Below are positions 1 to 7,430 of a stretch of DNA of 64,000 bases, one piece after another. The stretch covers positions 4,018,001-4,082,000 of the forward strand of contig NZ_CP041402.1 in assembly GCF_007018905.1 (NCBI RefSeq), in the 5' to 3' direction. The translations under genes and the position numbers were made by a program. Numbering within the stretch: the stretch's first letter is position 1; the number at the start of each line of letters is the position of its first letter. The notes beneath the pieces were generated by a model. That model searched no databases. It had not been told where the DNA came from and saw only the letters and a list, made by a program, of their open reading frames with translations. Source of the stretch: Tardiphaga sp. vice304. Lineage in GTDB: Bacteria; Pseudomonadota; Alphaproteobacteria; Rhizobiales; Xanthobacteraceae.

Positions 1-1074
1 GGTGATGAAGTAGGCGTTGCCGCCTTCGCTCCACTTCGCCGCGCGCGCGGCATTGACGATCGACTTGTAGAACCCCTTGCAGGATTTTGACGAGATGCCG
101 CGATAGCCGAGCGCCTTCGCGGCCGGAAATGCATCCCAGCTATCGTCGGCCTCGTCGATGATGAAGTTGCGCTTAGACAACGCGCCGAGCGGCGACGCCC
201 GCGTGATATCGCGCGGCATCGGTTGCTCGATATAGAGCAGCTTTGACGCGATCGGCTTCAGTGCCGCGTCATGGTCGAGGCGATCGACCAGCGCACCGAG
301 CGCGCTGAGGTCCGCATATTGCTCATTGGCGTCGAGCGACAGCTTGTAGTCGTAGGGCAGCGTAGCGAGCGCGTTCCCGATCTTCGTCAGCCGTGCGGCG
401 TCGGCTTCGGGATCGCCGTTCATCTTCAGCTTGAAATAGCGCGCGCCGCTGTTTTCATTTGCGTCGGCGACACCACCCTGACCGTCGATGGCGTCGTCGA
501 GACCGACCGTGTGGCGCAGCGCGACGCGCCCCAGCGGCGTGCGGCCGGCGAGGAACGCCGTGACGTCATCGCTTGCGACATCCGGCGCCAGCCGAGCGTC
601 AAGGCCGGCGACATTGGCCGCCATGCCGTCGAAGAAATTCAGATCCAGCGCGCGCAGCAGCGCATCGCAGATCGCCTTGTCGATTTCGGCAGGACCGAAG
701 GCGGCGGCGAGCGGCGGAATGTCGGCCTCGGCGCAGGCCTTGAGCTGGTCGCCTATGCAGGCCGCGTGAAAGTCGAACGCAGTGTGAAACCCGGTGTGAG
801 CCAAATACAAATCGCGGGCGATTGCCAGCGACCGCCGGAGCTCATCGACGGTGTCGGCGATCGCCAGATGCGGGCGCTTGTCGAACCACTTTGGCACCAT
901 CAGCTCGGCGCTGGCGCCGGTGAAGACACCTTTTCCTTCCAGCTCGATGACGACGCACACAAAGGCCTGCGGCGCGGCATTGACCGTCACCGCGCCAAAA
1001 CGAAACGGCCGCACGAACGCAACCGGGCGTTCATACAGCGCGATCTCGCGCAAGGCGATGCGGGGAGCGGTCAT
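1..1074 (-). CDS. Enolase-superfamily (mandelate racemase/muconate lactonizing type) enzyme, C-terminus cut by window edge
   Basis: The reading frame is open from an ATG at 1074 to the window start (358 codons), so the protein is partial. Members of this superfamily abstract the alpha-proton of a carboxylate substrate bound to Mg2+. The expected residues are visible: a K-x-K pair at 215/217 (FKLKMNG), metal ligands at D248 (LSLDAN), E283 (YIEQP) and D307/E308 (IIDEAD), and a second catalytic Lys at about 330 (GISSK). The N-terminal capping domain covers about residues 1-130. The gene starts 11 nt after the stop of the ABC ATPase gene, whose TAAGG supplies a Shine-Dalgarno-like AAGG, so the two are co-transcribed. 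The neighbouring importer suggests the enzyme acts on the imported compound; the substrate cannot be read from sequence. Confidence 0.85.
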   Translation of the reverse strand, partial: MTAPRIALREIALYERPVAFVRPFRFGAVTVNAAPQAFVCVVIELEGKGVFTGASAELMVPKWFDKRPHLAIADTVDELRRSLAIARDLYLAHTGFHTAFDFHAACIGDQLKACAEADIPPLAAAFGPAEIDKAICDALLRALDLNFFDGMAANVAGLDARLAPDVASDDVTAFLAGRTPLGRVALRHTVGLDDAIDGQGGVADANENSGARYFKLKMNGDPEADAARLTKIGNALATLPYDYKLSLDANEQYADLSALGALVDRLDHDAALKPIASKLLYIEQPMPRDITRASPLGALSKRNFIIDEADDSWDAFPAAKALGYRGISSKSCKGFYKSIVNAARAAKWSEGGNAYFIT

Positions 1075-1085
1075 CTTGAGCAGCC

Positions 1086-1913
1086 TTAGTCCAGCGCGCT
1101 CTGGGTGAAGAAATGCTTGCGAACGCGCGCCACCAGTTCGGTGAACACCGGGTTGGCCATGGTGTCGAGGTTGCGATCGCGGCCAAGCGGCACGTCGTAG
1201 ATCGCCTCGATGCCGCCCGGCCGCTCGGTCATCACCAGCACCTTGTCGGCGAGGAAAACCGCTTCCGGGATCGAATGGGTGATCAGCAGGATGGTCTTGC
1301 CGGTCTGCCGCTGGATCCGCGACAGCTCGACATTCATCTTCTCGCGTGTCATGGCATCGAGCGCGCCGAACGGCTCGTCCATCATCATGATCTTCGGATC
1401 GTGCACCAGCGCGCGGCAGATCGAGGCGCGCTGCTGCATGCCGCCGGACAATTGCCACGGCAGCTTGTTCTCGAAGCCCTCGAGTCCGACCATCTTCAGC
1501 AGCGATTTTGCCCGCTCGAGAAATTTCTCGCGCGGCAGTTTCTTCATGTCGATCGGCAGCATCACGTTCGACAGGATGTTGCGCCACGGCAGCAGCAGCG
1601 CATTCTGGAACACGATGCCGACGTCGCCATGCGGCTCGGTAACCTTCTTGCCGTCGACCAGGATTTCCCCGGTGGTCGGCGGCAGCAGCCCCGAGATCAG
1701 CTTGAGCAGCGTGGACTTGCCGCAGCCGGACGGGCCCACAACAACGAAGAACTTGCCCTCGTCGATGTGAAAGTCCAGCGGACGCAGCGACTGCACGCGG
1801 CCGTCGCCGGTCCCGTAGGTCTTGGAGACGCCGGAGAGATTGATCCCCGACGCCGTGTTGACGGGCTGCTCTGACACCACGCGAAGATGTGCGGTCGCTG
1901 GATCCACGCTCAT
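1086..1913 (-). CDS. ABC transporter ATP-binding protein, nitrate/sulfonate/taurine (SsuB/TauB) type
   Basis: This is the cytoplasmic ATPase of an NMT1-type importer. It has a Walker A motif (GPSGCGKST), a Q-loop (VFQNALLLPW), the signature LSGGMQQR, Walker B (IMMMDEPFGALD) and a switch histidine (LLITHS). The frame stays open upstream to an ATG at 1985, but that ATG lies inside an intergenic inverted repeat. The ATG at 1913 (MSVDPATAHL) has AAAGGG about 8 nt upstream and gives 275 residues, normal for SsuB/TauB proteins, so I prefer it. The gene is third of four in the TetR-linked operon, after permease and binding protein. The ligand is not determined by the ATPase sequence. Confidence 0.9.
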   Translation of the reverse strand: MSVDPATAHLRVVSEQPVNTASGINLSGVSKTYGTGDGRVQSLRPLDFHIDEGKFFVVVGPSGCGKSTLLKLISGLLPPTTGEILVDGKKVTEPHGDVGIVFQNALLLPWRNILSNVMLPIDMKKLPREKFLERAKSLLKMVGLEGFENKLPWQLSGGMQQRASICRALVHDPKIMMMDEPFGALDAMTREKMNVELSRIQRQTGKTILLITHSIPEAVFLADKVLVMTERPGGIEAIYDVPLGRDRNLDTMANPVFTELVARVRKHFFTQSALD

Positions 1914-1980
1914 ATCCAACCCTTTGGCCTTCATCGTCGCTGCAGTCATCAAAATCGGTCCTTGGCACGTCATCGTGTTC

Positions 1981-2059
1981 GTCATTGCGAGGAGCCCTTG
2001 CGACGAAGCAATCCAGTTCTTGCTTGTGGCTTCTGGATTGCTTCGCTCCTCGCAATGAC
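1981..2059. repeat. Intergenic inverted repeat (GTCATTGCGAGGAGC family)
   Basis: The left arm begins GTCATTGCGAGGAGC and ends GAAGCAATCCAG. The right arm (2033-2059) is the near-exact reverse complement. The element sits between the binding-protein and ATPase genes of one operon and could fold in the mRNA, which may tune expression of the distal genes. Similar dispersed palindromes are common in Bradyrhizobium-type genomes. Confidence 0.75.
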
Positions 2060-2068
2060 GGCCTGCGT

Positions 2069-3061
2069 TTACTTCGGCAGGTAATCGTTGGTGTAGAACG
2101 CCCTCGGATTTTCCTTGGCCTTGGCTTCCAGGCCGCCATATTCGACCATCAGCTCGACCGAATCCTTCATGTTCTGGTCGGTGACCTGGAACGGGCGCTT
2201 ACCCTTGGTTTCCGGTGTCGAGTAGAACGGGATGGTCAGCTCGAATCCTTGGGTCAGGGTCTCGATCTTGCCGCCCTTCGGGTTGGCATCGAGGATCGAC
2301 TGCGCGGCGGCCTTCGGCTCCTTCGACGCGGCTTCGACGGCCTTGGTGGTGGCCGACATGAAGCGCTTGACGAGATCCGCATTGGCCTTGGCGTAATCGG
2401 TGTTGGTGACGATGCCCGACGACACGAGATGAATGCCGTAGTCGGCGAACTTGATCGGATAGACGTCCTTGCCGGTGGCGTCCTTGATCTTCATCGACTG
2501 GTCCATCACGTAACCGAGCAGCAGATCGGCCTGGCCGTTGATGACGGCGTTGAGCTTGGTCTGGCCGTCGCCCGCCACGGTCTTGAAATCGGATTCCTTC
2601 AGGCCGGCCTTCTTGAGGAACAGCGGCCAGATCTGGGTCATCGAATCCGCCGGCGTGATCGCCACGGTCTTGCCCTTGATGTCGTCCGGCTTCTTGATGT
2701 TCTTGTCGACAAAACCCATCACCGACATCGCGGTGGTCTGCAGCAGCACGCCGGTGGCGATCACCGGGGCGCCCTTGACGGCGGCGCGCATCATGGTGGG
2801 GACGTCGGCATAGCCGAAGTTCACGGACTTGGCGGCGACAGCCTGCACGGTCGCGGCCGAACCGCGGCCTTCCTGGATGTCGAGATCGATGCCCTCGGCC
2901 TCATAGATGCCCTTGGCCTTGCCATAATAGAAGGGCGCGTGCTCGCCGTAGACGTACCAGTTCAGCATCAGCGTCACCTTGTCGGCGGCGGCCGCCGGCG
3001 TTGCGGTGGCGATCGCGGTCCAGATCAGCGCGGTCGAGCAGGTCGTAATCCATTTCAGCAT
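2069..3061 (-). CDS. ABC transporter substrate-binding protein, NMT1/THI5-like
   Basis: A 330-residue periplasmic binding protein. The N-terminus (MLKWITTCSTALIWTAIA, then TPAAAADK) is a classical signal peptide with probable cleavage after AAA. The mature protein begins VTLMLNWYVYGEHAPFYYGK, typical of the NMT1/THI5/SsuA family that binds pyrimidines, sulfonates, nitrate or aromatic acids. GRGSAATVQAVAAKSVNFGYAD is the usual ligand-pocket region near residue 70. The gene lies between the permease and ATPase genes on the same strand. The ligand is unknown; linkage to an enolase-superfamily enzyme suggests an organic acid, which is inference. Confidence 0.9.
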   Translation of the reverse strand: MLKWITTCSTALIWTAIATATPAAAADKVTLMLNWYVYGEHAPFYYGKAKGIYEAEGIDLDIQEGRGSAATVQAVAAKSVNFGYADVPTMMRAAVKGAPVIATGVLLQTTAMSVMGFVDKNIKKPDDIKGKTVAITPADSMTQIWPLFLKKAGLKESDFKTVAGDGQTKLNAVINGQADLLLGYVMDQSMKIKDATGKDVYPIKFADYGIHLVSSGIVTNTDYAKANADLVKRFMSATTKAVEAASKEPKAAAQSILDANPKGGKIETLTQGFELTIPFYSTPETKGKRPFQVTDQNMKDSVELMVEYGGLEAKAKENPRAFYTNDYLPK

Positions 3062-3124
3062 GTTAGCCTCCCTTGAAAATGCAGCCCTTGAGCGGGCCGC
3101 TTGTTTGACAGTTTGGCGCCGCCC

Positions 3125-3934
3125 CTAAGCGGCGATGAAGACGTCCGCGCGCTGGCTGACATGCCAGGGAATCGTAAAACGTTCGATGCGATCGACGATC
3201 CAGAACAACAGGACGCCGAGCAGCGCAAGAATGACGAGCGCCGCAAACATGGTCGGCAGATCGAAGGTGCCGATCGAGCGCTGCAGCACATAGCCGATGC
3301 CGGAATTGGAGCCGACGAATTCGCCGACTACCGCACCGACGACGGCGAGCGTCACCGAGACTTTGAGGCCGGAGAAGATCGCCGGCAGCGCGTGCGGCAG
3401 GTTGACGGCGCAGAACACGCTGAAACGGCTGCCCTTCATGGCGCGCGCCAGATCGACCATGTCGGGATCGACCGACTTGAAGCCCTGCACGGCGGAGACA
3501 ACGACGGGAAAGAAGCCGAGCAGGAAGGCCGCGATGATCTTCGGCACGATGCCGAAGCCGAACCACACCACGAACAACGGCGCGATCGCGACCTTGGGGA
3601 TCGATTGCGAGAATACCAGCAGCGGATAGACGTAGCTTTCCACCGTGCGCGAGCCGGCGATCAGCATCGCGATGGGAATGCCGAACAGCGCCGACAACAG
3701 GAAGCCGGCGATGGTCGCGTAGGTCGTCGGCCAGGTCTGGCTCAGCAGCTCCGGCCAGTCGGTCCACAGCACCTTGACCACATCGCCGGGCGCCGGGATC
3801 TGATAGGCGGGAATGTTGAACAGGCGGATCGCCAGATCCCAGGCCACGATGATCATGACAAGCAGAATGAACGGGCGCAGCCAGGCGGCATTCAGCACGC
3901 GGGCTGCGGCGCCTCGGCCCTTGGTTTCACTCAC
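3125..3934 (-). CDS. ABC transporter permease, SsuC/TauC type
   Basis: An inner-membrane permease of the BPD_transp_1 fold with about six membrane segments. It carries the EAA-like loop around residue 170 (ARAMKGSRFSVFCAVNLPHALPAI, split here by its flanks) that contacts the ATPase. The frame is open from an ATG at 3967, but GTG at 3934 (VSETKGRG) has GGAG six bases upstream and gives the usual 269 residues, so it is the preferred start. It is the first transporter gene of the operon, directly downstream of the promoter/operator region that separates it from the TetR gene. Confidence 0.88.
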   Translation of the reverse strand: MSETKGRGAAARVLNAAWLRPFILLVMIIVAWDLAIRLFNIPAYQIPAPGDVVKVLWTDWPELLSQTWPTTYATIAGFLLSALFGIPIAMLIAGSRTVESYVYPLLVFSQSIPKVAIAPLFVVWFGFGIVPKIIAAFLLGFFPVVVSAVQGFKSVDPDMVDLARAMKGSRFSVFCAVNLPHALPAIFSGLKVSVTLAVVGAVVGEFVGSNSGIGYVLQRSIGTFDLPTMFAALVILALLGVLLFWIVDRIERFTIPWHVSQRADVFIAA

Positions 3935-3977
3935 ATGCCTCTCCCTGATACCGTTTTTGCGGAACAATTAACTTGTT

Positions 3978-4016
3978 GGATAAATACTATCCAGACCTTT
4001 CCCAATGTCAATTGGG
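3978..4016 (-). promoter_or_regulatory. Sigma-70-like promoter overlapped by two palindromes; probable TetR operator
   Basis: On the minus strand TTGACA (4011-4006) is followed after 16 nt by TAGTAT (3989-3984), a good -35/-10 pair for the transporter genes. The -10 lies in a dyad, GGATA-N5-TATCC (3978-3992). The -35 lies in a second dyad, CCCAAT-N4-ATTGGG (4001-4016). A TetR-family gene ends 31 nt upstream. Dyads over both promoter elements are the usual layout for TetR repression; binding itself is inferred. Confidence 0.6.
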
Positions 4017-4046
4017 CCGCCCGTTAAACCAGATTATTGAATGAAA

Positions 4047-4769
4047 TCAGGCGGTTTTCCGGGAGGGCGGCAATGCGGCCGGCGGCGTCGGCGCCAGGAA
4101 TTCGGCCACCGAGCGGCCGGTCAGCGCCGCCAGGACCAGCGCCACCATGTGGGCGAGTCGCTCGTCCTTTGCCGGCTGCGCCAGCAAATCGCGGCCGAAA
4201 ATCACGCTCAGCGTGGCGTTGTTGGCGAGGTAGAAGAAGCTCAGGGCGGCGATCGAGATATAGAGTTGCACCGGGTCCATCGCGACCTTGAAGTCGCCGG
4301 ACGCGACGCCGCGATTGACCACCGTGCGGATCATCTCAACGAACGGCGAGTGCATCGACTTCACCTTGTCGGAGCGTTTCAGGTGCTTGGCCTGTTCGAG
4401 GTTCTCGGTATTGAGCAACGCCAGGAACTCCGGGTTGCGGATGAAGTAATTCCAGGTGAAGGCGATCAGGCTCTCGATGGCATCGGGCGGCGCGAGGTGT
4501 TCGAGATCGAGCGTGCGCTCCTCATTGCGGATCTTCTCATAGCTGGCTTCCAGCACCGCCAGATACAGATCGTCCTTCTTGCCGACGTGATAATACAGCA
4601 TGCGCTTGTTGGCGCCCGCCTCCGCGGCGATACGATCGACGCGCGCGCCGGCCAGTCCGTGCGCGGCGAATTCCTTTTTCGCAGCCTCCAGGATGCGGAT
4701 CCGCATGCCCTCGGGATCGCGCTGCCACTTCAATACTTTCTTGCTCGATCCGGCTGTTACTTTGGGCAA
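4047..4769 (-). CDS. TetR/AcrR family transcriptional regulator
   Basis: A 240-residue regulator. The N-terminal DNA-binding domain (about residues 24-70) has the TetR helix-turn-helix: RILEAAKKEFAAHG, then VDRIAAEAGANKRMLYYHVGKKDDLYLAV. The C-terminal half is an all-helical ligand/dimer domain of the RutR-like class. The start used is a TTG at 4769; no good ATG lies before the HTH, so a nearby alternative start is possible. It precedes the ABC operon on the same strand and is likely its regulator, acting on the dyads at 3978-4016. The effector is unknown. Confidence 0.85.
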   Translation of the reverse strand: MPKVTAGSSKKVLKWQRDPEGMRIRILEAAKKEFAAHGLAGARVDRIAAEAGANKRMLYYHVGKKDDLYLAVLEASYEKIRNEERTLDLEHLAPPDAIESLIAFTWNYFIRNPEFLALLNTENLEQAKHLKRSDKVKSMHSPFVEMIRTVVNRGVASGDFKVAMDPVQLYISIAALSFFYLANNATLSVIFGRDLLAQPAKDERLAHMVALVLAALTGRSVAEFLAPTPPAALPPSRKTA

Positions 4770-4827
4770 TGCGGTGACCTGTCGCGCGATGATTAGATTC
4801 TAATGTAGCACGCGCGCCCGACCACGT

Positions 4828-4914
4828 GTAGCCCGGATGAGCGCAGCGACATCCGGGGAAAGCGATCGTGACAACAGGCCGGCCCCGGATTGCGCTTCGC
4901 TCCATCCGGGCTAC
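4828..4914. repeat. Intergenic inverted repeat (GTAGCCCGGAT family)
   Basis: The left arm reads GTAGCCCGGATGAGCGCAGC and continues to ATCCGGGG. The right arm reads CCCCGGATTGCGCTTCGC and ends ATCCGGGCTAC. The element lies between the TetR and glutamate-dehydrogenase genes. Related arms recur at 27706-27806 and 57398-57509. Confidence 0.75.
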
Positions 4915-4915
4915 C

Positions 4916-6175
4916 TCACGGAAACAGTCCGCGCGTATTCTTGGCGGCGCGCACCTTCTCGACGCCGATCGCCATCGCGGCGGTCCGGTGCGGGATGCAG
5001 TCGACCCGGGCTCGCATCACCATCGCGTCGAAGGCGCGGTCGAGGATCTGATATTCCCGCCGCATCACCTCCTCTTCCTCCCAGAACAATTGCTGCAGGT
5101 CCTGCACCCATTCGAAATAGCTGACGACCACGCCTCCTGAGTTGCAGAGAATATCGGGCAGCAGGAAAATCTCGTCCTGACGTTTCTCCAGCACCAGATC
5201 GGCCTCCGGCGTGGTCGGGCCGTTGGCGCCCTCCGCCAGCACCCGGCAGCGCAACTTCTCGGCCATCGGCCCATCGATGGCGCGCTCCATCGCGGCCGGT
5301 ACCAACACGTCGCAGGGCAGCGTGAAGATGTCGGCAGGGTCGTATTGCAGCTCGCTGGAATAGCCCTTGAGGCTGCCATGTGCCGCGGTGTGGCGCATCA
5401 AGGCGGCGATATCGAGCCCGGAATGGTTGTACAGTGCGCCGGTGTGGTCGCTGACGGCGATGATCTTCAGACCAAAGCGATGCAGCTCCAGCGCGGCATA
5501 GGAGCCGACATTGCCGAATCCCTGAATCACGGCGGTGGCGCCGTCTAGATCGATCGCCAGCTCCCTGAGCACGCGCCGGGCGAGATGCGCGACGCCGCGC
5601 CCGGTAGCTTCGCGCCGCCCCAGCGTGCCGCCGGATGCCACCGGCTTGCCGGTGACGATCTCGGTCACGGTGCGGCCCTGATACATCGAATAGGTGTCCA
5701 TGAACCAGGCCATCACTTGCTCGTTGGTGCCCATGTCCGGCGCCATCACGTCGGTGTGCGGGCCGACGAACGGGATCATCTCCTGCATATAGCGCCGTGA
5801 CAGCGCTTCCAGCTCACGCCTGGAGATCGCGGAGGGATCGACTGCAATGCCGCCCTTGGCGCCGCCATAGGGCAGACCGACAAGCGCGCATTTCCAGCTC
5901 ATCCAGATCGCCAATGCCGCAACCTCGCCGAGATCGACGCTTCTGGCAAAGCGCGTGCCGCCCTTGGTGGGGCCCAGCGTCAGGTGGTGCTGCACCCGGT
6001 ATCCTTCATAGACAGCGACGGTGCCATCGTCGCGGTGGATCGGGCACGACACAACGATGGCCCGCTTCGGCAGCAACAGCCGGTCGCGCTCGTCCAGCGG
6101 AATCTCCAGATGGTCGGCGATGACGCCGAACTGGTTGACCGCCATCTCGAAAACCGGGCCGGAATAAACCGTCAT
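4916..6175 (-). CDS. Glu/Leu/Phe/Val dehydrogenase (glutamate dehydrogenase family)
   Basis: Catalyses reversible NAD(P)-dependent oxidative deamination of an amino acid, most likely glutamate. The ATG at 6175 (MTVYSGPVF) has GGGAG six bases upstream and gives 419 residues, the family norm; an in-frame ATG at 6274 is less likely. The N-terminal ELFV dimerisation domain holds LGPTKGGTRF (K71), WMSWK (K95) and the signature LPYGGAKGG with catalytic K107. The C-terminal Rossmann domain carries VIQGFGNVGSYAA. The gene diverges from a PfkB kinase across a 200-bp spacer. Substrate choice among Glu, Leu and Phe is not settled by these motifs. Confidence 0.9.
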   Translation of the reverse strand: MTVYSGPVFEMAVNQFGVIADHLEIPLDERDRLLLPKRAIVVSCPIHRDDGTVAVYEGYRVQHHLTLGPTKGGTRFARSVDLGEVAALAIWMSWKCALVGLPYGGAKGGIAVDPSAISRRELEALSRRYMQEMIPFVGPHTDVMAPDMGTNEQVMAWFMDTYSMYQGRTVTEIVTGKPVASGGTLGRREATGRGVAHLARRVLRELAIDLDGATAVIQGFGNVGSYAALELHRFGLKIIAVSDHTGALYNHSGLDIAALMRHTAAHGSLKGYSSELQYDPADIFTLPCDVLVPAAMERAIDGPMAEKLRCRVLAEGANGPTTPEADLVLEKRQDEIFLLPDILCNSGGVVVSYFEWVQDLQQLFWEEEEVMRREYQILDRAFDAMVMRARVDCIPHRTAAMAIGVEKVRAAKNTRGLFP

Positions 6176-6375
6176 GACTATCTCCCTCGGGGGGCCGTTC
6201 TGCCTATCGGGGTCGCCTGGGCCAGAATGGCAGGGTAAGGCGCTCGAAACCGCGCATCCAGCGAAATCCTGCAACGCACAATTGAGTGGCCGTCATGCTG
6301 TCGGCTGCTAAAGTGGCATGGCGATGACTCATGACGACGATGGGTCGGACGACCCTCTCGGGAGACGGACACGAC

Positions 6376-7269
6376 ATGCAGGCGCTCTTCATCGGCCAGA
6401 CCTATATCGACGTCACTTTCATCACCGACCATATGCCGACCGGCGACGAGAAGCACGTGGCATCCGACTATGCAGTGTCGTTTGGCGGCAATGCCGTCAC
6501 CGCCGCGTTCTGCTGCGCCAAGCTCGGCATCGTGCCCGACCTGATCGCCACCGTGGCCAATGACTGGCTCGGCCGCATGTTCATGGACATGAGCGCGAAA
6601 TATGCCATCGAGATTCACCCGCGCAAGGTCGCCAGCTCGTCACTGTCGTTCATTATGCCGAAGGATGGCAAACGCGCTATCGTGCGCTGCCGCGACGACG
6701 AACATATCCATCCGTTTCCGCTGCTCAACCTCGGCAAATGCCGCGCGCTGCATGTCGACGGCCACCAGCCCGACGCAGCGATTCATTACGCCAAGCTGTG
6801 CCGCGAGGCTGGCATTTTGACGTCGCTGGATGGCGGCGGCATGCGCACCAATACCCATGAGCTGCTGGAATTCATCGACGTCGCGATCGTCGCCGAGCGG
6901 TTGTGCGAACAGATGGACCTCACGCCGGAGCGAATGCTGGACTATTTGAAGAGCCGCGGCTGCCGCGTCGGCGGCATCACCCAGGGCGAGCGCGGACTGC
7001 TGTGGTACGACGAGAGCGGCACGGTGCGCACGCTGCCGGCGCTATCGATCCCACGCGACCGCGTGATCGATACCAACGGCGCCGGCGACGTATTTCATGG
7101 CGCCTATGTGTATTCCTATCTCGCCAATCCCGGCCAGAGCTGGGCCGAGCACTTCGACTTCGCGCGCGCGGCTTCGACCTACAAGATCCAGCGGCTCGGC
7201 AACGAAGCCGGCCTGCCGACGCTGCCGGATATCGCCGCCGTCAGGCAGGAATTCGCCGCGGCGGTGTAG
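6376..7269 (+). CDS. PfkB/ribokinase family sugar kinase
   Basis: A 297-residue ATP-dependent kinase. It opens with MQALFIGQTYIDVTF and the glycine-rich substrate region SFGGNAVTAAFCCAKLG. The C-terminal PfkB signature DTNGAGDVFHGAY contains the catalytic Asp and anion hole. An in-frame ATG at 6331 exists, but the family fold starts at 6376, which has GGGAG about 12 nt upstream. It is divergent from the dehydrogenase gene at 4916-6175 and next to a sugar-acid oxidation cluster. It could phosphorylate a sugar or sugar-acid intermediate, but the substrate is unknown. Confidence 0.88.
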   Translation: MQALFIGQTYIDVTFITDHMPTGDEKHVASDYAVSFGGNAVTAAFCCAKLGIVPDLIATVANDWLGRMFMDMSAKYAIEIHPRKVASSSLSFIMPKDGKRAIVRCRDDEHIHPFPLLNLGKCRALHVDGHQPDAAIHYAKLCREAGILTSLDGGGMRTNTHELLEFIDVAIVAERLCEQMDLTPERMLDYLKSRGCRVGGITQGERGLLWYDESGTVRTLPALSIPRDRVIDTNGAGDVFHGAYVYSYLANPGQSWAEHFDFARAASTYKIQRLGNEAGLPTLPDIAAVRQEFAAAV

Positions 7270-7284
7270 CTTTTTTCTTACTTC

Positions 7285-7427
7285 CTTCTCCCCTTGTGGG
7301 AGAAGGTGGCGCGGACGAAGTCCGCGACGGATGAGGGGTGATGGCGGGCTCCGCGCTTGTGGCACCCCTCACCCGTCTCGAACCGCTTTGCGGTTCGATC
7401 CACCCTCTCCCACAAGGGGAGAGACGC
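7285..7427. repeat. Intergenic inverted repeat between convergent genes
   Basis: CTCCCCTTGTGGGAGAAGG near the left end pairs with CTCTCCCACAAGGGGAGAG at the right end. A nested pair, GATGAGGGGTG with CACCCCTCACCC, lies inside. The element fills the space between the convergent PfkB and dehydratase genes and could act as a bidirectional terminator. A related element lies at 39036-39152. Confidence 0.7.
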
Positions 7428-7430
7428 GCG

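Noticed and set aside
271..1089. Plus-strand 272-codon open frame
   Set aside because: Arg/Gln/His-rich composition with no domain. It is the antisense of the enolase-superfamily gene, whose catalytic residues are all present on the minus strand.
1914..1985. Upstream ATG at 1985 as the start of the ABC ATPase
   Set aside because: It falls inside the dispersed inverted repeat and would add 24 residues with no family counterpart; ATG 1913 has a good ribosome site.
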